Numbered from the stretch's first letter, positions 35,547 to 44,887 are shown. The stretch is 64,000 bases of DNA from Flavobacterium sp. N3904 (GCF_025947305.1 NZ_CP110009.1:2459501-2523500); one strand, 5' to 3'. The notes: a model not told the origin generated them from the letters alone. A program made the numbers and translations.

Positions 35547-36620
35547 CTAGATATTTTTCAGGTTGTTGTTTATGAAAAAATCAATTTTATCTATAAATAA
35601 TTCGGGAGTAAAATACTCATACATTGTGGTGTGGTTTTTTTTAATTTCATCGTGATGAAGATTGTCAAATAACTCGGGTTTGAAATCATTTAAATGCACG
35701 GATATGTTTCTTAACCCATCTTCAAAAGTCGCCCAAATATTCTTTTCTACAAAAGGAGAGAAAATAGTAAATGCAGGTTTGTTTAATGCTTTTGCCATAT
35801 TGATTGCTCCTCCATCATTGCCTATTATTACATCACATTGGTTCATTATTGAAACAAATGATCTTAAATCTGTACCAAATAGATCAAAATATATTTTCTC
35901 TTTAGTGCTTATTGAGCAAGAATTGTATATAAATTTGGCATCCTCAATTTGATTTTCAAAATAGTTAAAAAAAATGGTTACATCATACTTGGCAACATGC
36001 TCAACAACTTTAACCATATATTCTAGCGGATAAGTTTTGTTTTTCTCACTCCCCAATAAACTTATCATTACGGTTTTTTTGGTTCTGTCTATTTTGTGTT
36101 TTTCAAAAAGCAAAATGGTTTCTTCATTTTCTTTAGGACTTACAAATAATTTTGGATATGGGTTAATATTATTTTTGTCCAGTTTTAATGGGTTCAATAA
36201 TAAAAGTCTATTATCAATGGCAAACCCATATTTTGGCTTATTACTATTTTCAAAACGCTTTAAGTTATGTGTATAGAATAAAGTGGTGTACCATTTGTGA
36301 TATCCAATTTTAATAGAAGCGCCAGTGAACATTGTAATAAGATTTGTCTCTAATTTATTATAAACATCAATTACAACATCATATTTTCTAGCTCTAATTT
36401 CAAAAATAAATTTAATTAGTGAAAAATAATTTTTTCTAACTTTATGGGATAAAGGTATTATAGTGTCAATATTTGGATTTCCAATTAATACATCAACACT
36501 ATTGGTATAACACATGTAATCAACAGTATAGTTTGGGAATTGTTTTTTTATATTGTTACATATAATAGTACTTGTGAGTACATCACCAATTCTTTTCTGC
36601 TGAATAACTAAAATTTTCAT
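35547..36620 (-). CDS. glycosyltransferase family 9 (heptosyltransferase-like)
   Basis: A 357-residue GT-B protein of the ADP-heptose:LPS heptosyltransferase family. The start is QQKRIGDVLTSTIICNNIKK, the central part has DVVIDVYNKLETNLITMFTG and VMISLLGSEKNKTYPLEYMV, and the donor site contains CDVIIGNDGGAINMAKALNK. Bacteroidota members do not all use heptose, so the sugar is open. First gene of a minus-strand three-gene run, divergent from the GT2 at 36745. Confidence 0.87.
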   Translation of the reverse strand: MKILVIQQKRIGDVLTSTIICNNIKKQFPNYTVDYMCYTNSVDVLIGNPNIDTIIPLSHKVRKNYFSLIKFIFEIRARKYDVVIDVYNKLETNLITMFTGASIKIGYHKWYTTLFYTHNLKRFENSNKPKYGFAIDNRLLLLNPLKLDKNNINPYPKLFVSPKENEETILLFEKHKIDRTKKTVMISLLGSEKNKTYPLEYMVKVVEHVAKYDVTIFFNYFENQIEDAKFIYNSCSISTKEKIYFDLFGTDLRSFVSIMNQCDVIIGNDGGAINMAKALNKPAFTIFSPFVEKNIWATFEDGLRNISVHLNDFKPELFDNLHHDEIKKNHTTMYEYFTPELFIDKIDFFINNNLKNI

Positions 36621-36715
36621 ATTGAATTAACTTAATTTGAGTGCTAAAATACAAAGTATTTATAGATATTTGCGAGCGCTATTTTATAAAAGAAGGAAAG
36701 TAGCCGAAAATAATA

Positions 36716-36723
36716 TATTTTTG
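36716..36723 (+). promoter_or_regulatory. -7 element TATTTTTG
   Basis: TATTTTTG ends 21 bases before the ATG of the GT2 gene at 36745. Confidence 0.45.
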
Positions 36724-36744
36724 TAGAAGCAAATAAACATTACA

Positions 36745-37497
36745 ATGGCAATAAGTGGTTTGGTTATTACTTTTAATGAAGAGAAAATGATTGGAAAGTG
36801 TATTGATGCACTTTTTAAAGTTTGTGACGAAGTAATAATAGTCGATTCGTTGAGTAAAGACAGAACTGTTGCCATAGCCAAAGACAAAGGAGCAATTGTT
36901 GTTGAACAAGCTTTCCTTGGTGATGGGCCTCAGCGTTCTCATGGGTTACCTTTTTGCAAAAATGATTGGATTCTAAACTTGGATGCCGATGAATTTCTAG
37001 ATGCTGATGCAATAGATTATATTTTAAAAGAGAAATACCTCAAAAGTAATTTTGATGCTTTTAGTTTTAGAGTAAAAAACTTTTTGGGTGATAAATTAAT
37101 TGATTTTGCAGGTTGGTATCCAGATCATAAAGTACGTTTTTTTAATAAAAAAACAGCTAGCCCTTCAGATTCCAAAGTGCATCAAACAATTATAGCTACA
37201 AATGAAAAGCAAGTTGCTGTACATATATTGCATTATGGATGGGACTCATTAGAACAAATTATTTCCAAAAAGAATCAATATTCGGGATGGCATGCCCAGC
37301 AACTTTATGACGAAGGCAATAGAATATGGAGCTACAAGCCTATCCTAAATGGAACCGTTGCTTTTTTACGTTGTTATTTCTTTAAAAAAGGGTTCTTGAA
37401 TGGATTAGACGGGTTAACTATTTCAATGATTCAAGGTTTTTTTTCTTATATGAAATATGCCAAATTAATTAAAATCCAGAAGAAAAATAAAGAATAA
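36745..37497 (+). CDS. glycosyltransferase family 2, WaaE-like
   Basis: A 250-residue GT-A enzyme: ISGLVITFNEEKMIGKCIDA, VIIVDSLSKDRTVAIAKDKG, KNDWILNLDADEFLDADAID (DxD), then FAGWYPDHKVRFFNKKTAS and VHILHYGWDSLEQIISKKNQ. Similar in plan to the product of 33738-34508, so the locus encodes two WaaE-type enzymes on opposite strands. Last gene of the surface-glycan region; a shared terminator separates it from dapD. Confidence 0.9.
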   Translation: MAISGLVITFNEEKMIGKCIDALFKVCDEVIIVDSLSKDRTVAIAKDKGAIVVEQAFLGDGPQRSHGLPFCKNDWILNLDADEFLDADAIDYILKEKYLKSNFDAFSFRVKNFLGDKLIDFAGWYPDHKVRFFNKKTASPSDSKVHQTIIATNEKQVAVHILHYGWDSLEQIISKKNQYSGWHAQQLYDEGNRIWSYKPILNGTVAFLRCYFFKKGFLNGLDGLTISMIQGFFSYMKYAKLIKIQKKNKE

Positions 37498-37545
37498 TTA
37501 TGTTTGCTTTTGTTGCTAAAAAGCTATAATGATTTATAATGAAAA

Positions 37546-37591
37546 AAAAATCCAAATTCCAATCGAACAGTCAATTGGAATTTGGATTTTT
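37546..37591. terminator. bidirectional terminator between convergent genes
   Basis: A 17-base stem AAAAATCCAAATTCCAA / TTGGAATTTGGATTTTT with A- and T-tracts on both sides. It serves the GT2 gene (+) and dapD (-). Confidence 0.88.
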
Positions 37592-37612
37592 TTAATTGAA
37601 GTTTAAATCAAT

Positions 37613-38428
37613 TTAAACCGCTACATCATATTCGCGTAAAGCGTTATTCAATGAGGTTTTTAAATCTGTTGATGGTTTGCGAGTTCCAATAATTAATGCG
37701 CAAGGCACTTGATATTCTCCAGCGGCAAACTTTTTTGTATAGCTACCTGGAATCACGACTGAACGAGCAGGAACAAAACCTTTTCTTTCGACAGGAGTTT
37801 CTCCGGTAACATCGATTATTTTTGTTGAAGCTGTCAAACAAACGTTGGCACCAAGCACTGCTTCTTTACCTACGTGAACTCCTTCGACAATAATACAACG
37901 GGAACCAATAAAAGCACCATCTTCGATTATTACAGGAGCGGCTTGTAATGGTTCTAATACTCCACCAATTCCAACACCACCACTTAAGTGCACGTCTTTA
38001 CCAATTTGGGCACAACTTCCTACGGTTGCCCATGTGTCTACCATTGTTCCAGCATCAACATAAGCACCAATGTTTACATAACTTGGCATCATGATTACAC
38101 CACTCGAAATATAAGCCCCATAACGCGCAGATGCACCTGGAACTACACGAACTCCTTTTTCGGCATAATCTCTTTTTAACAACATTTTGTCGTTGTATTC
38201 AAAAATTCCAGCCTCTAAGGTTTCCATTTTTTGAATCGGGAAATACATTACAACGGCTTTTTTTATCCATTCGTTTACTTGCCAGCCATCTCCAACAGGC
38301 TCGGCTACACGTAATTTTCCTGAATCTAAAAGTTCAATTATTTCTCTGATAGCATCAGTAGTTTTTGTTTTTTGTAACAAAGCACGGTTTTCCCAAGCTT
38401 GTTCTATTATAGATTGTAATTCGTTCAT
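37613..38428 (-). CDS. dapD: 2,3,4,5-tetrahydropyridine-2,6-dicarboxylate N-succinyltransferase
   Basis: A 271-residue left-handed beta-helix enzyme of the succinylase branch of lysine/diaminopimelate synthesis. It contains GVRVVPGASARYGAYISSGV, PSYVNIGAYVDAGTMVDTWA, GSCAQIGKDVHLSGGVGIGG and IIEDGAFIGSRCIIVEGVHV. The ATG at 38428 (MNELQSII) is chosen rather than the in-frame start at 38473, because a complete promoter lies between them. Length matches the family. Confidence 0.95.
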   Translation of the reverse strand: MNELQSIIEQAWENRALLQKTKTTDAIREIIELLDSGKLRVAEPVGDGWQVNEWIKKAVVMYFPIQKMETLEAGIFEYNDKMLLKRDYAEKGVRVVPGASARYGAYISSGVIMMPSYVNIGAYVDAGTMVDTWATVGSCAQIGKDVHLSGGVGIGGVLEPLQAAPVIIEDGAFIGSRCIIVEGVHVGKEAVLGANVCLTASTKIIDVTGETPVERKGFVPARSVVIPGSYTKKFAAGEYQVPCALIIGTRKPSTDLKTSLNNALREYDVAV

Positions 38429-38445
38429 TTTTGATATATTTTTGG

Positions 38446-38474
38446 CAAAGATACCATTTTTAAGCAATAGCAAA
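38446..38474 (-). promoter_or_regulatory. consensus promoter TTTG-N17-TATCTTTG for dapD
   Basis: On the minus strand TTTG (38471-38474), 17 bases, TATCTTTG (38446-38453). It decides the dapD start and leaves a leader of about 10 bases. Confidence 0.75.
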
Positions 38475-38559
38475 AAAGAGAATTTGTATGGAAAATGTTA
38501 TGGATTTAACAGGATAATTTTCTTCATGAAAGCAAATTTTTTTAAATTCCGAAATGTTG

Positions 38560-38567
38560 TATCTTTG
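38560..38567 (+). promoter_or_regulatory. -7 element TATCTTTG for the toxin-antitoxin/ruvX unit
   Basis: TATCTTTG ends 19 bases before the antitoxin ATG at 38587. Confidence 0.55.
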
Positions 38568-38586
38568 ACTATCAAATAAAACTGCC

Positions 38587-38820
38587 ATGGAAACGATTCG
38601 ATTAGAATTTCAGCCTAAGATAAAAGCCAAATTGTTGGAATTGTTGAGTTCATTTTCTTCAGATGAATTGAAAATTGAGCAAGAAGACCCTGATTTTGAT
38701 GAAAATAAAAGAAAATTAGATGCTTCTTTGGCTAAGATTAAAAATGGTACTGCAAAGTTTTATTCTTTAGAAGAGGTAGACGCATTTCTTGAAGAAACTA
38801 TTTCTAAATATGAGAATTAA
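38587..38820 (+). CDS. antitoxin of a type II toxin-antitoxin pair
   Basis: A 77-residue acidic protein (METIRLEFQPKIKAKLLELL, DPDFDENKRKLDASLAKIKN, YSLEEVDAFLEETISKYEN). This form is common upstream of RelE/ParE toxins in Bacteroidota: an N-terminal strand/helix for DNA binding and a C-terminal helix to wrap the toxin. Its last codons overlap the toxin start. By analogy it would repress its own promoter at 38560. Confidence 0.82.
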   Translation: METIRLEFQPKIKAKLLELLSSFSSDELKIEQEDPDFDENKRKLDASLAKIKNGTAKFYSLEEVDAFLEETISKYEN

Positions 38821-39091
38821 GTTCATGGATGATTTTCTGTTTCAACTAAATGATCAGGTTCATTATATTTCAAAAGATAAGCCACTTGCAGCTAGAAAAT
38901 TTAAAACTGATTTATTGAGAAATATTCGAAAAGATTTAAAGCACCCTTTTAATTTTAAAAAATCCAGATATTATGATGATGAAAACATAAGAGATTATGT
39001 TTTTAAGGGATATACTTCTGTTTATTATATTGATATTGAGGAAAATTCCATTTCTGTTTTCGGATTTATAAAACACAAAAATTCATTTTAG
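38810..39091 (+). CDS. RelE/ParE family toxin
   Basis: A 93-residue ParE/RelE-fold protein (MRIKFMDDFLFQLNDQVHYI, AARKFKTDLLRNIRKDLKHP, NFKKSRYYDDENIRDYVFKG, YTSVYYIDIEENSISVFGFI). The ATG at 38810 is chosen because it overlaps the antitoxin stop by 11 bases, the usual coupling; 38789 is an alternative. ParE members poison gyrase while RelE members cut mRNA, and the sequence alone does not decide. Its stop codon immediately precedes the ruvX ATG. Confidence 0.8.
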   Translation: MRIKFMDDFLFQLNDQVHYISKDKPLAARKFKTDLLRNIRKDLKHPFNFKKSRYYDDENIRDYVFKGYTSVYYIDIEENSISVFGFIKHKNSF

Positions 39092-39502
39092 ATGCCGCGA
39101 ATACTCTCCATAGATTACGGACAAAAACGTACCGGAATAGCCGTTACCGATGAATTGCAAATTATTGCTTCGGGCTTGACTACGATTCCATCACCAACCG
39201 CAATAGCTTTTCTGAAGGATTATTTTGCTAATGAAAAAGTAGAAGCAGTTCTTATAGGTGAGCCCAAACAAATGAATGGGCAACCTTCAGAAAGTGCTTC
39301 AATAATAAAAGGATTTGTGACTCATTTTACCAATCATTTTCCAGATATGAAAGTGATTCGTGTAGATGAGCGTTTTACTTCAAAAATGGCTTTTCAAACC
39401 ATGATTGACAGCGGACTCAATAAAAAACAGCGTCAAAACAAAGGCCTTATCGATGAAATTTCAGCTACAATTATGCTTCAGGATTATTTGAATCGAAAAT
39501 AA
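39092..39502 (+). CDS. ruvX: putative Holliday junction resolvase RuvX/YqgF
   Basis: A 136-residue RNase H-fold protein with SIDYGQKRTGIAVTD (catalytic Asp), AVLIGEPKQMNGQPSESASI, VIRVDERFTSKMA and IDEISATIMLQDYL. The family is implicated in Holliday-junction resolution and in pre-16S rRNA maturation. Its ATG starts at the base after the toxin stop, so it is transcribed and probably translated with the toxin-antitoxin pair. Confidence 0.93.
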   Translation: MPRILSIDYGQKRTGIAVTDELQIIASGLTTIPSPTAIAFLKDYFANEKVEAVLIGEPKQMNGQPSESASIIKGFVTHFTNHFPDMKVIRVDERFTSKMAFQTMIDSGLNKKQRQNKGLIDEISATIMLQDYLNRK

Positions 39503-39581
39503 CACTTTTAATTTAACAAACTGTTATGCTTTTTGGGTGTTTTGTAACCAAAAAATAATTTTTTTTTGTGGTTTTTAGAGT

Positions 39582-39589
39582 TAATTTTG
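39582..39589 (+). promoter_or_regulatory. -7 element TAATTTTG for mqo
   Basis: TAATTTTG ends 22 bases before the ATG at 39612. It supports that ATG over the in-frame TTG at 39594, which would start about where transcription does. Confidence 0.5.
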
Positions 39590-39611
39590 CAACTTGTTAA
39601 AAAACACAAAA

Positions 39612-41108
39612 ATGTCCGATACAACAATACGATCCAATTCAGATGTAGTTTTAATTGGAGCTGGAATTATGAGTGCTACTCTAGGTTTGATTTTAAAAGA
39701 ATTACAACCTGATTTAAAGATTGATATATACGAAAGATTGGATGTTGCAGCAGCAGAAAGTTCTGATGCATGGAATAATGCAGGAACAGGACATTCCGCT
39801 TTTTGTGAGCTTAATTATACTCCGGAAGGCCCAGATGGAAAAATAAATCCAAATAAAGCTATTAGTATTGCCGAACAATTTGAGGTTTCCAGACAGTTTT
39901 GGTCTTATTTGGTCAAAGATGGAAAACTTCCAACTCCAGAATATTTTATAAAAAGTATACCTCATATTAGTTTTGTTTGGGGTGATAAAAATGTTGATTT
40001 TCTAAAAAACAGGTTTAAAGCTTTGCAATCAAATCCTCTTTTTGCTGAAATGATTTTTAGCACTGATGTTTCTGAATTGCAAAAATGGATGCCTTTAGTA
40101 ATGGAAGGTAGAAATCCAGATGAAAAAGTAGCAGCAACTTCAATGAAAATTGGTACCGATGTGAATTTTGGAACATTGACCAGAAATATACTAGCTTATT
40201 TAACAAAGTTGGATGATGTCACGATACACTATGGTCATGAGGTTAAAAAATTAAAACAACGCGAAGACAAATCTTGGAGGATAAAAATCACTGATTTGAT
40301 TTCCAATCAAAAGAAAAAAGTATATTCCAAATTTGTTTTCATAGGTGCTGGTGGAGGTTCATTGCCATTATTGGAAAAAGCAAATGTACCAGAAGGAAAA
40401 GGATACGGAGGTTTCCCTGTTAGCGGACAATGGTTAAAATGTACAAATCCCGAAGTAATAGCAAAACATCAAGCTAAAGTATATGGAAAAGCGAGTGTAG
40501 GTGCGCCACCAATGTCTGTGCCTCATGTTGATACCCGAATGATTGATGGAGAGAGAGCATTACTTTTTGGACCGTTTGCAGGATTTTCTACGCGCTTCTT
40601 AAAAAACGGCTCTTATTCGGATTTACCCTTGTCTATAAAAGCTGACAATGTAATTCCGATGATTGTTGCGGGATATAAAAACATCCCACTTACTAAATAT
40701 TTAATTGAGCAAGTGCGTCAATCTCCAAAAGACAGAATGAATGCCTTGCGTGAATATGTTCCAAATGCCAGAACAAAAGATTGGAAACTGGAAAGAGCTG
40801 GACAAAGAGTTCAGGTTATTAAAAAAGACGAAGAACTAATAGGGAAATTGGAGTTTGGTACAGAAATTATCAATACACACGATGGAACTTTGGCAGTTTT
40901 ACTTGGAGCTTCTCCAGGAGCCTCGACTGCGGTTTCTATTATGGTTGAGTTGGTTAGCAAATGTTTCCCAGAGCAGTTTAGCTCTCCAGAATGGCAGGAA
41001 AAAGTGAAGGCAATGATTCCTTCTTTTGGTAAGTCTTTAAATGAAAATCCAGAGCTATTGGCAACTATTAGAAAAAATACTTCCTCAGTTTTAAAATTGG
41101 AGGAGTAG
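39612..41108 (+). CDS. mqo: malate:quinone oxidoreductase
   Basis: A 498-residue FAD enzyme that oxidises malate to oxaloacetate and passes electrons to the quinone pool, replacing or complementing NAD malate dehydrogenase in the TCA cycle. N-terminal FAD fold DVVLIGAGIMSATLGLILKE; SDAWNNAGTGHSAFCELNYT; C-terminal VLLGASPGASTAVSIMVELV. Peripheral membrane protein without a signal peptide. It has its own promoter, and no terminator hairpin is evident after it. Confidence 0.96.
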   Translation: MSDTTIRSNSDVVLIGAGIMSATLGLILKELQPDLKIDIYERLDVAAAESSDAWNNAGTGHSAFCELNYTPEGPDGKINPNKAISIAEQFEVSRQFWSYLVKDGKLPTPEYFIKSIPHISFVWGDKNVDFLKNRFKALQSNPLFAEMIFSTDVSELQKWMPLVMEGRNPDEKVAATSMKIGTDVNFGTLTRNILAYLTKLDDVTIHYGHEVKKLKQREDKSWRIKITDLISNQKKKVYSKFVFIGAGGGSLPLLEKANVPEGKGYGGFPVSGQWLKCTNPEVIAKHQAKVYGKASVGAPPMSVPHVDTRMIDGERALLFGPFAGFSTRFLKNGSYSDLPLSIKADNVIPMIVAGYKNIPLTKYLIEQVRQSPKDRMNALREYVPNARTKDWKLERAGQRVQVIKKDEELIGKLEFGTEIINTHDGTLAVLLGASPGASTAVSIMVELVSKCFPEQFSSPEWQEKVKAMIPSFGKSLNENPELLATIRKNTSSVLKLEE

Positions 41109-41170
41109 TTTATATTTTTGGTCGCGGTTTTCAGTTACATTCAGCAAACTGAGGTCGCGACAAAATTTTC

Positions 41171-43384
41171 TTAATCTTCCATTAGTATCTTTGTATTTTT
41201 TAAAATATTTTCAGATAAATTGGTGAGCCAAATCAATTGTTCGATCACCAGTTGTGCTTCCTGCATTTTTAAGGCAAAAGCTTCCTCGTCTATTTTATTT
41301 CCTTCTTGTAGTTCGTTTTGTCTAATGTTTTTTAATTCGATGAATCGATTGGCTAATTCTTCTTTTGAAATTTCATTGGGGTCAACAATTATTTCTGATT
41401 TCAAATGTGCAATTGCTTGGTCGAGGTTTTTAAGAACTTTCTCCACTACAATGGTAAATGCTTTTGAGGAAGGAGTTGTTTTGTGGGATTGTATATAAGT
41501 TCCTAATGAAGCTGTCGATGAAAGCAAGGAATGGTTGAGTTCTGTCAATTTATAAAGCACAACTATTTTCTTTTGTTTGGATTTTGGTTCTTGTGACATT
41601 CTTTGAAATGATGCCATAAGGTTTCCAATTTCTATAAATGCATTTTTTCTTGCCAGACGATACGAAGTGGTGACTTCTCCTTTTTTGGTATAAAAAACAA
41701 ATATTTCTTTTAAATAATCTCTATTGGCAATAATCGATTTTTCTAAGTATTCAGGAGCTTTAATGTATTCCCATGAAGGCCACAAAAAATGGTTGGCAAA
41801 ATAAGCCAATAGTGCTCCTGTTAAAGTGTCTATGATTCTGAATTGAATAACATTAACAAAATCAGGAGACAATATTCCATGAAGAAAAACAATATACATG
41901 GTTACAAAAGTGGCACTTACCGTATAATTGGTTTGGGTAAAAGAAAACCCAAGTAACATGCACAGTATGGCCAAAATGCTTAATGAAAAATGGTTGGGCA
42001 TTAAGGATAAAATACTGAATGCAATTACACCGCCAATGACTGTTCCAATAGCACGCTGTATCGATCGCTGTTTGGTCAATCCGTAACCAGGTCTCATAAT
42101 AATGATTATGGTCATTAAAATCCAATATACATTTTGAAACGGAAGAAAGGTGCCTACAATACCTCCTAAAATAAGGGTAACCGTCAACCGTAAGGAATGC
42201 CTAAAGATAGTTGACGAAAAACTTATATTTTCAATAAATGTGCTAATTGGATAATATTGGGGAGTTAAAAATTTTTCTAAATCCTTATCTTTTCCTTTGA
42301 AATCATAGGTGTTCGAGACCGATGTAAAAGCACGTTCTATAACTTTAATTTTTTCGATTTGCTTTTCGGCATATTCCAGCATGGTTTTTAACATCAGAAC
42401 TCCTTCGGTTGCTTCTGTTTTTCCAAGCTCATTTTCATATTCGATTATAGCTGTTTCTAAAGCTAATAAATGTTTTGATAACTTATGTTTTGGAACATAA
42501 TTGGTTCTTTTTTCAATATTTTTTGATAATTGTTTTAATGTTGATGCCAAATTATAGGCTAAGTTTTGATAAGTGGCTAAAATTTGCGGATGTTTTTCGA
42601 ATTTTTTATGCAATCGATTATGGTCGAATGAAGTAGACAAAGCTAATTCCAATATTTCTACTAAAGAGATAAAGACAATGAGCATTTTTCTATTTTGATT
42701 GGAAGAAACGGCATTAATTTGCTTTCCAATAAGCACTCTTCTTATATTATGATGAATGGTGTTGAGTTCTACTTGTAAATGCAATTGTTTCTCAAGAATT
42801 ACTTTTCTGTCTGCAATGCTGTTCCACAAATCACCTCTTAATTTTAGGTATTTGGAGGTTAATTTGATGCATTCTGCAACTTGTGATTCGGCATAACGAT
42901 ACGGTCTTACGTAATAAAACACTAATGAAATGAGTAAATAAAACAGACCTCCTGCCAATATTAAAGCAGAATGTTGCACCATCTCTAGTCCAGTATGAAG
43001 ATGAGAAAAAGATAATGATACAGATAATAATGCAGAAAATGAGGTAAAAGTGGCTCGCTGTCCATAAACGGACAGCATTGCTAAAATGAAAACCAAGATG
43101 GAAAAAAAGGGATAAAAAACAAATGGAACAGGGTAGGTAATATTGATTAATAAATTGACACCTGCAATCAAAAAGGCAGTGACAATAATTCCGTTTATTT
43201 TATGCTTTAAACTACTGGGAATATCACTCGGATAAGTTAAAAAAGCTCCTAGTGCAATGGTAAAACCAATTTCAAAATGGCCTAAAAAAGAAAATACTAT
43301 TACAGGAATAACCGCAGAAATGGTTGCTTTTAATGCATTGGTAAAATAGGTGCTATCTGTAAAACTTTCAATTTTATTGAACAT
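41171..43384 (-). CDS. FUSC family inner-membrane protein (YccS/YhfK-like)
   Basis: A 737-residue membrane protein with two blocks of about six transmembrane segments (~15-170 and ~395-530), each followed by a helical cytoplasmic domain, which is the YccS-type layout. Related to aromatic-acid exporters (AaeB), but no substrate is known. The ATG at 43384 (MFNKIESF) is preferred to the upstream start at 43420 because the promoter element TACCTTTG (43401-43408) lies between them. Confidence 0.87.
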   Translation of the reverse strand: MFNKIESFTDSTYFTNALKATISAVIPVIVFSFLGHFEIGFTIALGAFLTYPSDIPSSLKHKINGIIVTAFLIAGVNLLINITYPVPFVFYPFFSILVFILAMLSVYGQRATFTSFSALLSVSLSFSHLHTGLEMVQHSALILAGGLFYLLISLVFYYVRPYRYAESQVAECIKLTSKYLKLRGDLWNSIADRKVILEKQLHLQVELNTIHHNIRRVLIGKQINAVSSNQNRKMLIVFISLVEILELALSTSFDHNRLHKKFEKHPQILATYQNLAYNLASTLKQLSKNIEKRTNYVPKHKLSKHLLALETAIIEYENELGKTEATEGVLMLKTMLEYAEKQIEKIKVIERAFTSVSNTYDFKGKDKDLEKFLTPQYYPISTFIENISFSSTIFRHSLRLTVTLILGGIVGTFLPFQNVYWILMTIIIIMRPGYGLTKQRSIQRAIGTVIGGVIAFSILSLMPNHFSLSILAILCMLLGFSFTQTNYTVSATFVTMYIVFLHGILSPDFVNVIQFRIIDTLTGALLAYFANHFLWPSWEYIKAPEYLEKSIIANRDYLKEIFVFYTKKGEVTTSYRLARKNAFIEIGNLMASFQRMSQEPKSKQKKIVVLYKLTELNHSLLSSTASLGTYIQSHKTTPSSKAFTIVVEKVLKNLDQAIAHLKSEIIVDPNEISKEELANRFIELKNIRQNELQEGNKIDEEAFALKMQEAQLVIEQLIWLTNLSENILKNTKILMED

Positions 43385-43400
43385 AAATTTTGATTTGATA

Positions 43401-43408
43401 CAAAGGTA
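43401..43408 (-). promoter_or_regulatory. -7 element TACCTTTG
   Basis: TACCTTTG on the minus strand, 16 bases before the FUSC gene ATG at 43384. Confidence 0.5.
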
Positions 43409-43582
43409 AAGTTTGTACAATTATTTTAGGCCTTGAAGGCTTAGATTTGTTACTAAATTACAAAAAAATGCTAATTATCAAAATGCGATTAATCATTATG
43501 TATTTTTTTACTATTTTTGCCAACCTAATTAAATGGTATTTCCACTTTAGTTTACAGTAAGATAATAATTAATACAACACGA

Positions 43583-44170
43583 ATGATATTACCAATTATA
43601 GGGTATGGTGATCCTGTTTTGAGAAAAATAGGAGAAGAACTTACGCCTGAGTATCCAAATTTGAAAGAAGTTATCGCAAACATGTATGAAACCATGTATA
43701 ATGCTTGCGGAGTTGGACTTGCTGCAGAACAAGTAGGTTTGTCATTGCGATTGTTTGTCATTGACACCACACCTTTTAGTGATGATGAAGATTTGGGAGA
43801 TAAAGAGCAAAAACAGTTGAACGGTTTTAAAAGAACATTCATTAATGCTCGAATGATAAAAGAAGAAGGTGAAGAGTGGGCATTTAATGAAGGCTGCTTG
43901 AGTATTCCAGATGTTCGTGAAGATGTGTATAGAAATCCAACGATAACAATTGAATATTGTGAAGAAGATTTTGTTATGAAAACCGAAGTCTTTGATGGTT
44001 TAATAGCCAGAGTTATTCAACATGAATATGATCATATAGAAGGAATTTTGTTTACCGATAAAATATCATCTTTGAAAAAACGTTTGATTCAAAAAAAATT
44101 AAAAAACATCACCGAAGGGAAAACTTTTCAAGATTACCGAATGAAGTTTTTTGCCAAAAAAGGAAGATAG
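43583..44170 (+). CDS. def: peptide deformylase
   Basis: A 195-residue metalloenzyme removing the formyl group from nascent proteins. All three motifs are present: GVGLAAEQVG (motif 1), EGCLSIP (Cys metal ligand) and QHEYDHIEG (HExxH-type motif). It has the longer C-terminal helix common in Bacteroidota. A TATTTTTG at 43512-43519 could serve as its promoter, with a long leader. Followed at 82 bases by the DUF5606 gene. Confidence 0.96.
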   Translation: MILPIIGYGDPVLRKIGEELTPEYPNLKEVIANMYETMYNACGVGLAAEQVGLSLRLFVIDTTPFSDDEDLGDKEQKQLNGFKRTFINARMIKEEGEEWAFNEGCLSIPDVREDVYRNPTITIEYCEEDFVMKTEVFDGLIARVIQHEYDHIEGILFTDKISSLKKRLIQKKLKNITEGKTFQDYRMKFFAKKGR

Positions 44171-44252
44171 TTTTATGTTATCAGTTGTAAGTCCTGTCAG
44201 TTAACGGGATAAATATTTAGATTTTTAATAAAGAATAAATAAAAAAATAAAA

Positions 44253-44735
44253 ATGAATTTAGAAAAAATATTATCCATTTCTGGGAAACCGGGTTTATAT
44301 GTTTTAAAAGTACAAACAAGAACGGGCTTTGTTGCTGAATCTTTATTGGATGGAAAAAAAATTACCGTAAGTTTAAAAAGTAATGTAAGTCTATTGTCTG
44401 AAATTTCTATTTACACTTATGAAGGCGAAAAACCATTGTCTGAAATAATGCAAAATATTGCCAATAAAGAAAACAAAGGTGCAGCTATTTCTCATAAAGA
44501 AGACAATGCAAAATTGACTGCTTATTTTAGAGACATATTGCCAGAATATGATGAAGACAGAGTATATCCTTCCGATATCAAAAAAATACTAAACTGGTAC
44601 AATATGCTTCAGGAAAGAGGCTTGATTGTTGATGATGCTCCAGTTGTTGCCGAAGCTCCGGCTGAAGTTGTAGAAGAGGTTGCTGCTCCAAAAGTAAAAG
44701 CACCTGCTAAAAAAGCAAAAGCTAAAAAAGAGTAA
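44253..44735 (+). CDS. DUF5606 domain protein
   Basis: A 160-residue Bacteroidota-specific protein. The first ~130 residues match DUF5606 (NLEKILSISGKPGLYVLKVQ, TYEGEKPLSEIMQNIANKEN, LPEYDEDRVYPSDIKKILNW). The tail is Ala/Val/Glu-rich and then Ala/Lys-rich (AAPKVKAPAKKAKAKKE), probably disordered and able to bind nucleic acid. In Flavobacteriaceae this gene typically lies between def and mazG, as here. Function is unknown. Confidence 0.9.
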   Translation: MNLEKILSISGKPGLYVLKVQTRTGFVAESLLDGKKITVSLKSNVSLLSEISIYTYEGEKPLSEIMQNIANKENKGAAISHKEDNAKLTAYFRDILPEYDEDRVYPSDIKKILNWYNMLQERGLIVDDAPVVAEAPAEVVEEVAAPKVKAPAKKAKAKKE

Positions 44736-44757
44736 TTTATAACTCTTAGTTATATTT

Positions 44758-44787
44758 AATCCTGTTAAGAATATTCTTGACAGGATT
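44758..44787 (+). terminator. rho-independent terminator
   Basis: AATCCTGT / ACAGGATT stem, with extra AAGAAT/ATTCTT pairing inside, followed by a T-run. It lies 22 bases after the DUF5606 stop. Confidence 0.85.
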
Positions 44788-44887
44788 TTTTTTATTTTTG
44801 TTAAAGCCAATTATTCACTCTCCTATAAAAAAAAAACGGAATCTGGATTAATTTAAAATCAGGAATCCTTCAAACCCAAAACAAAAA

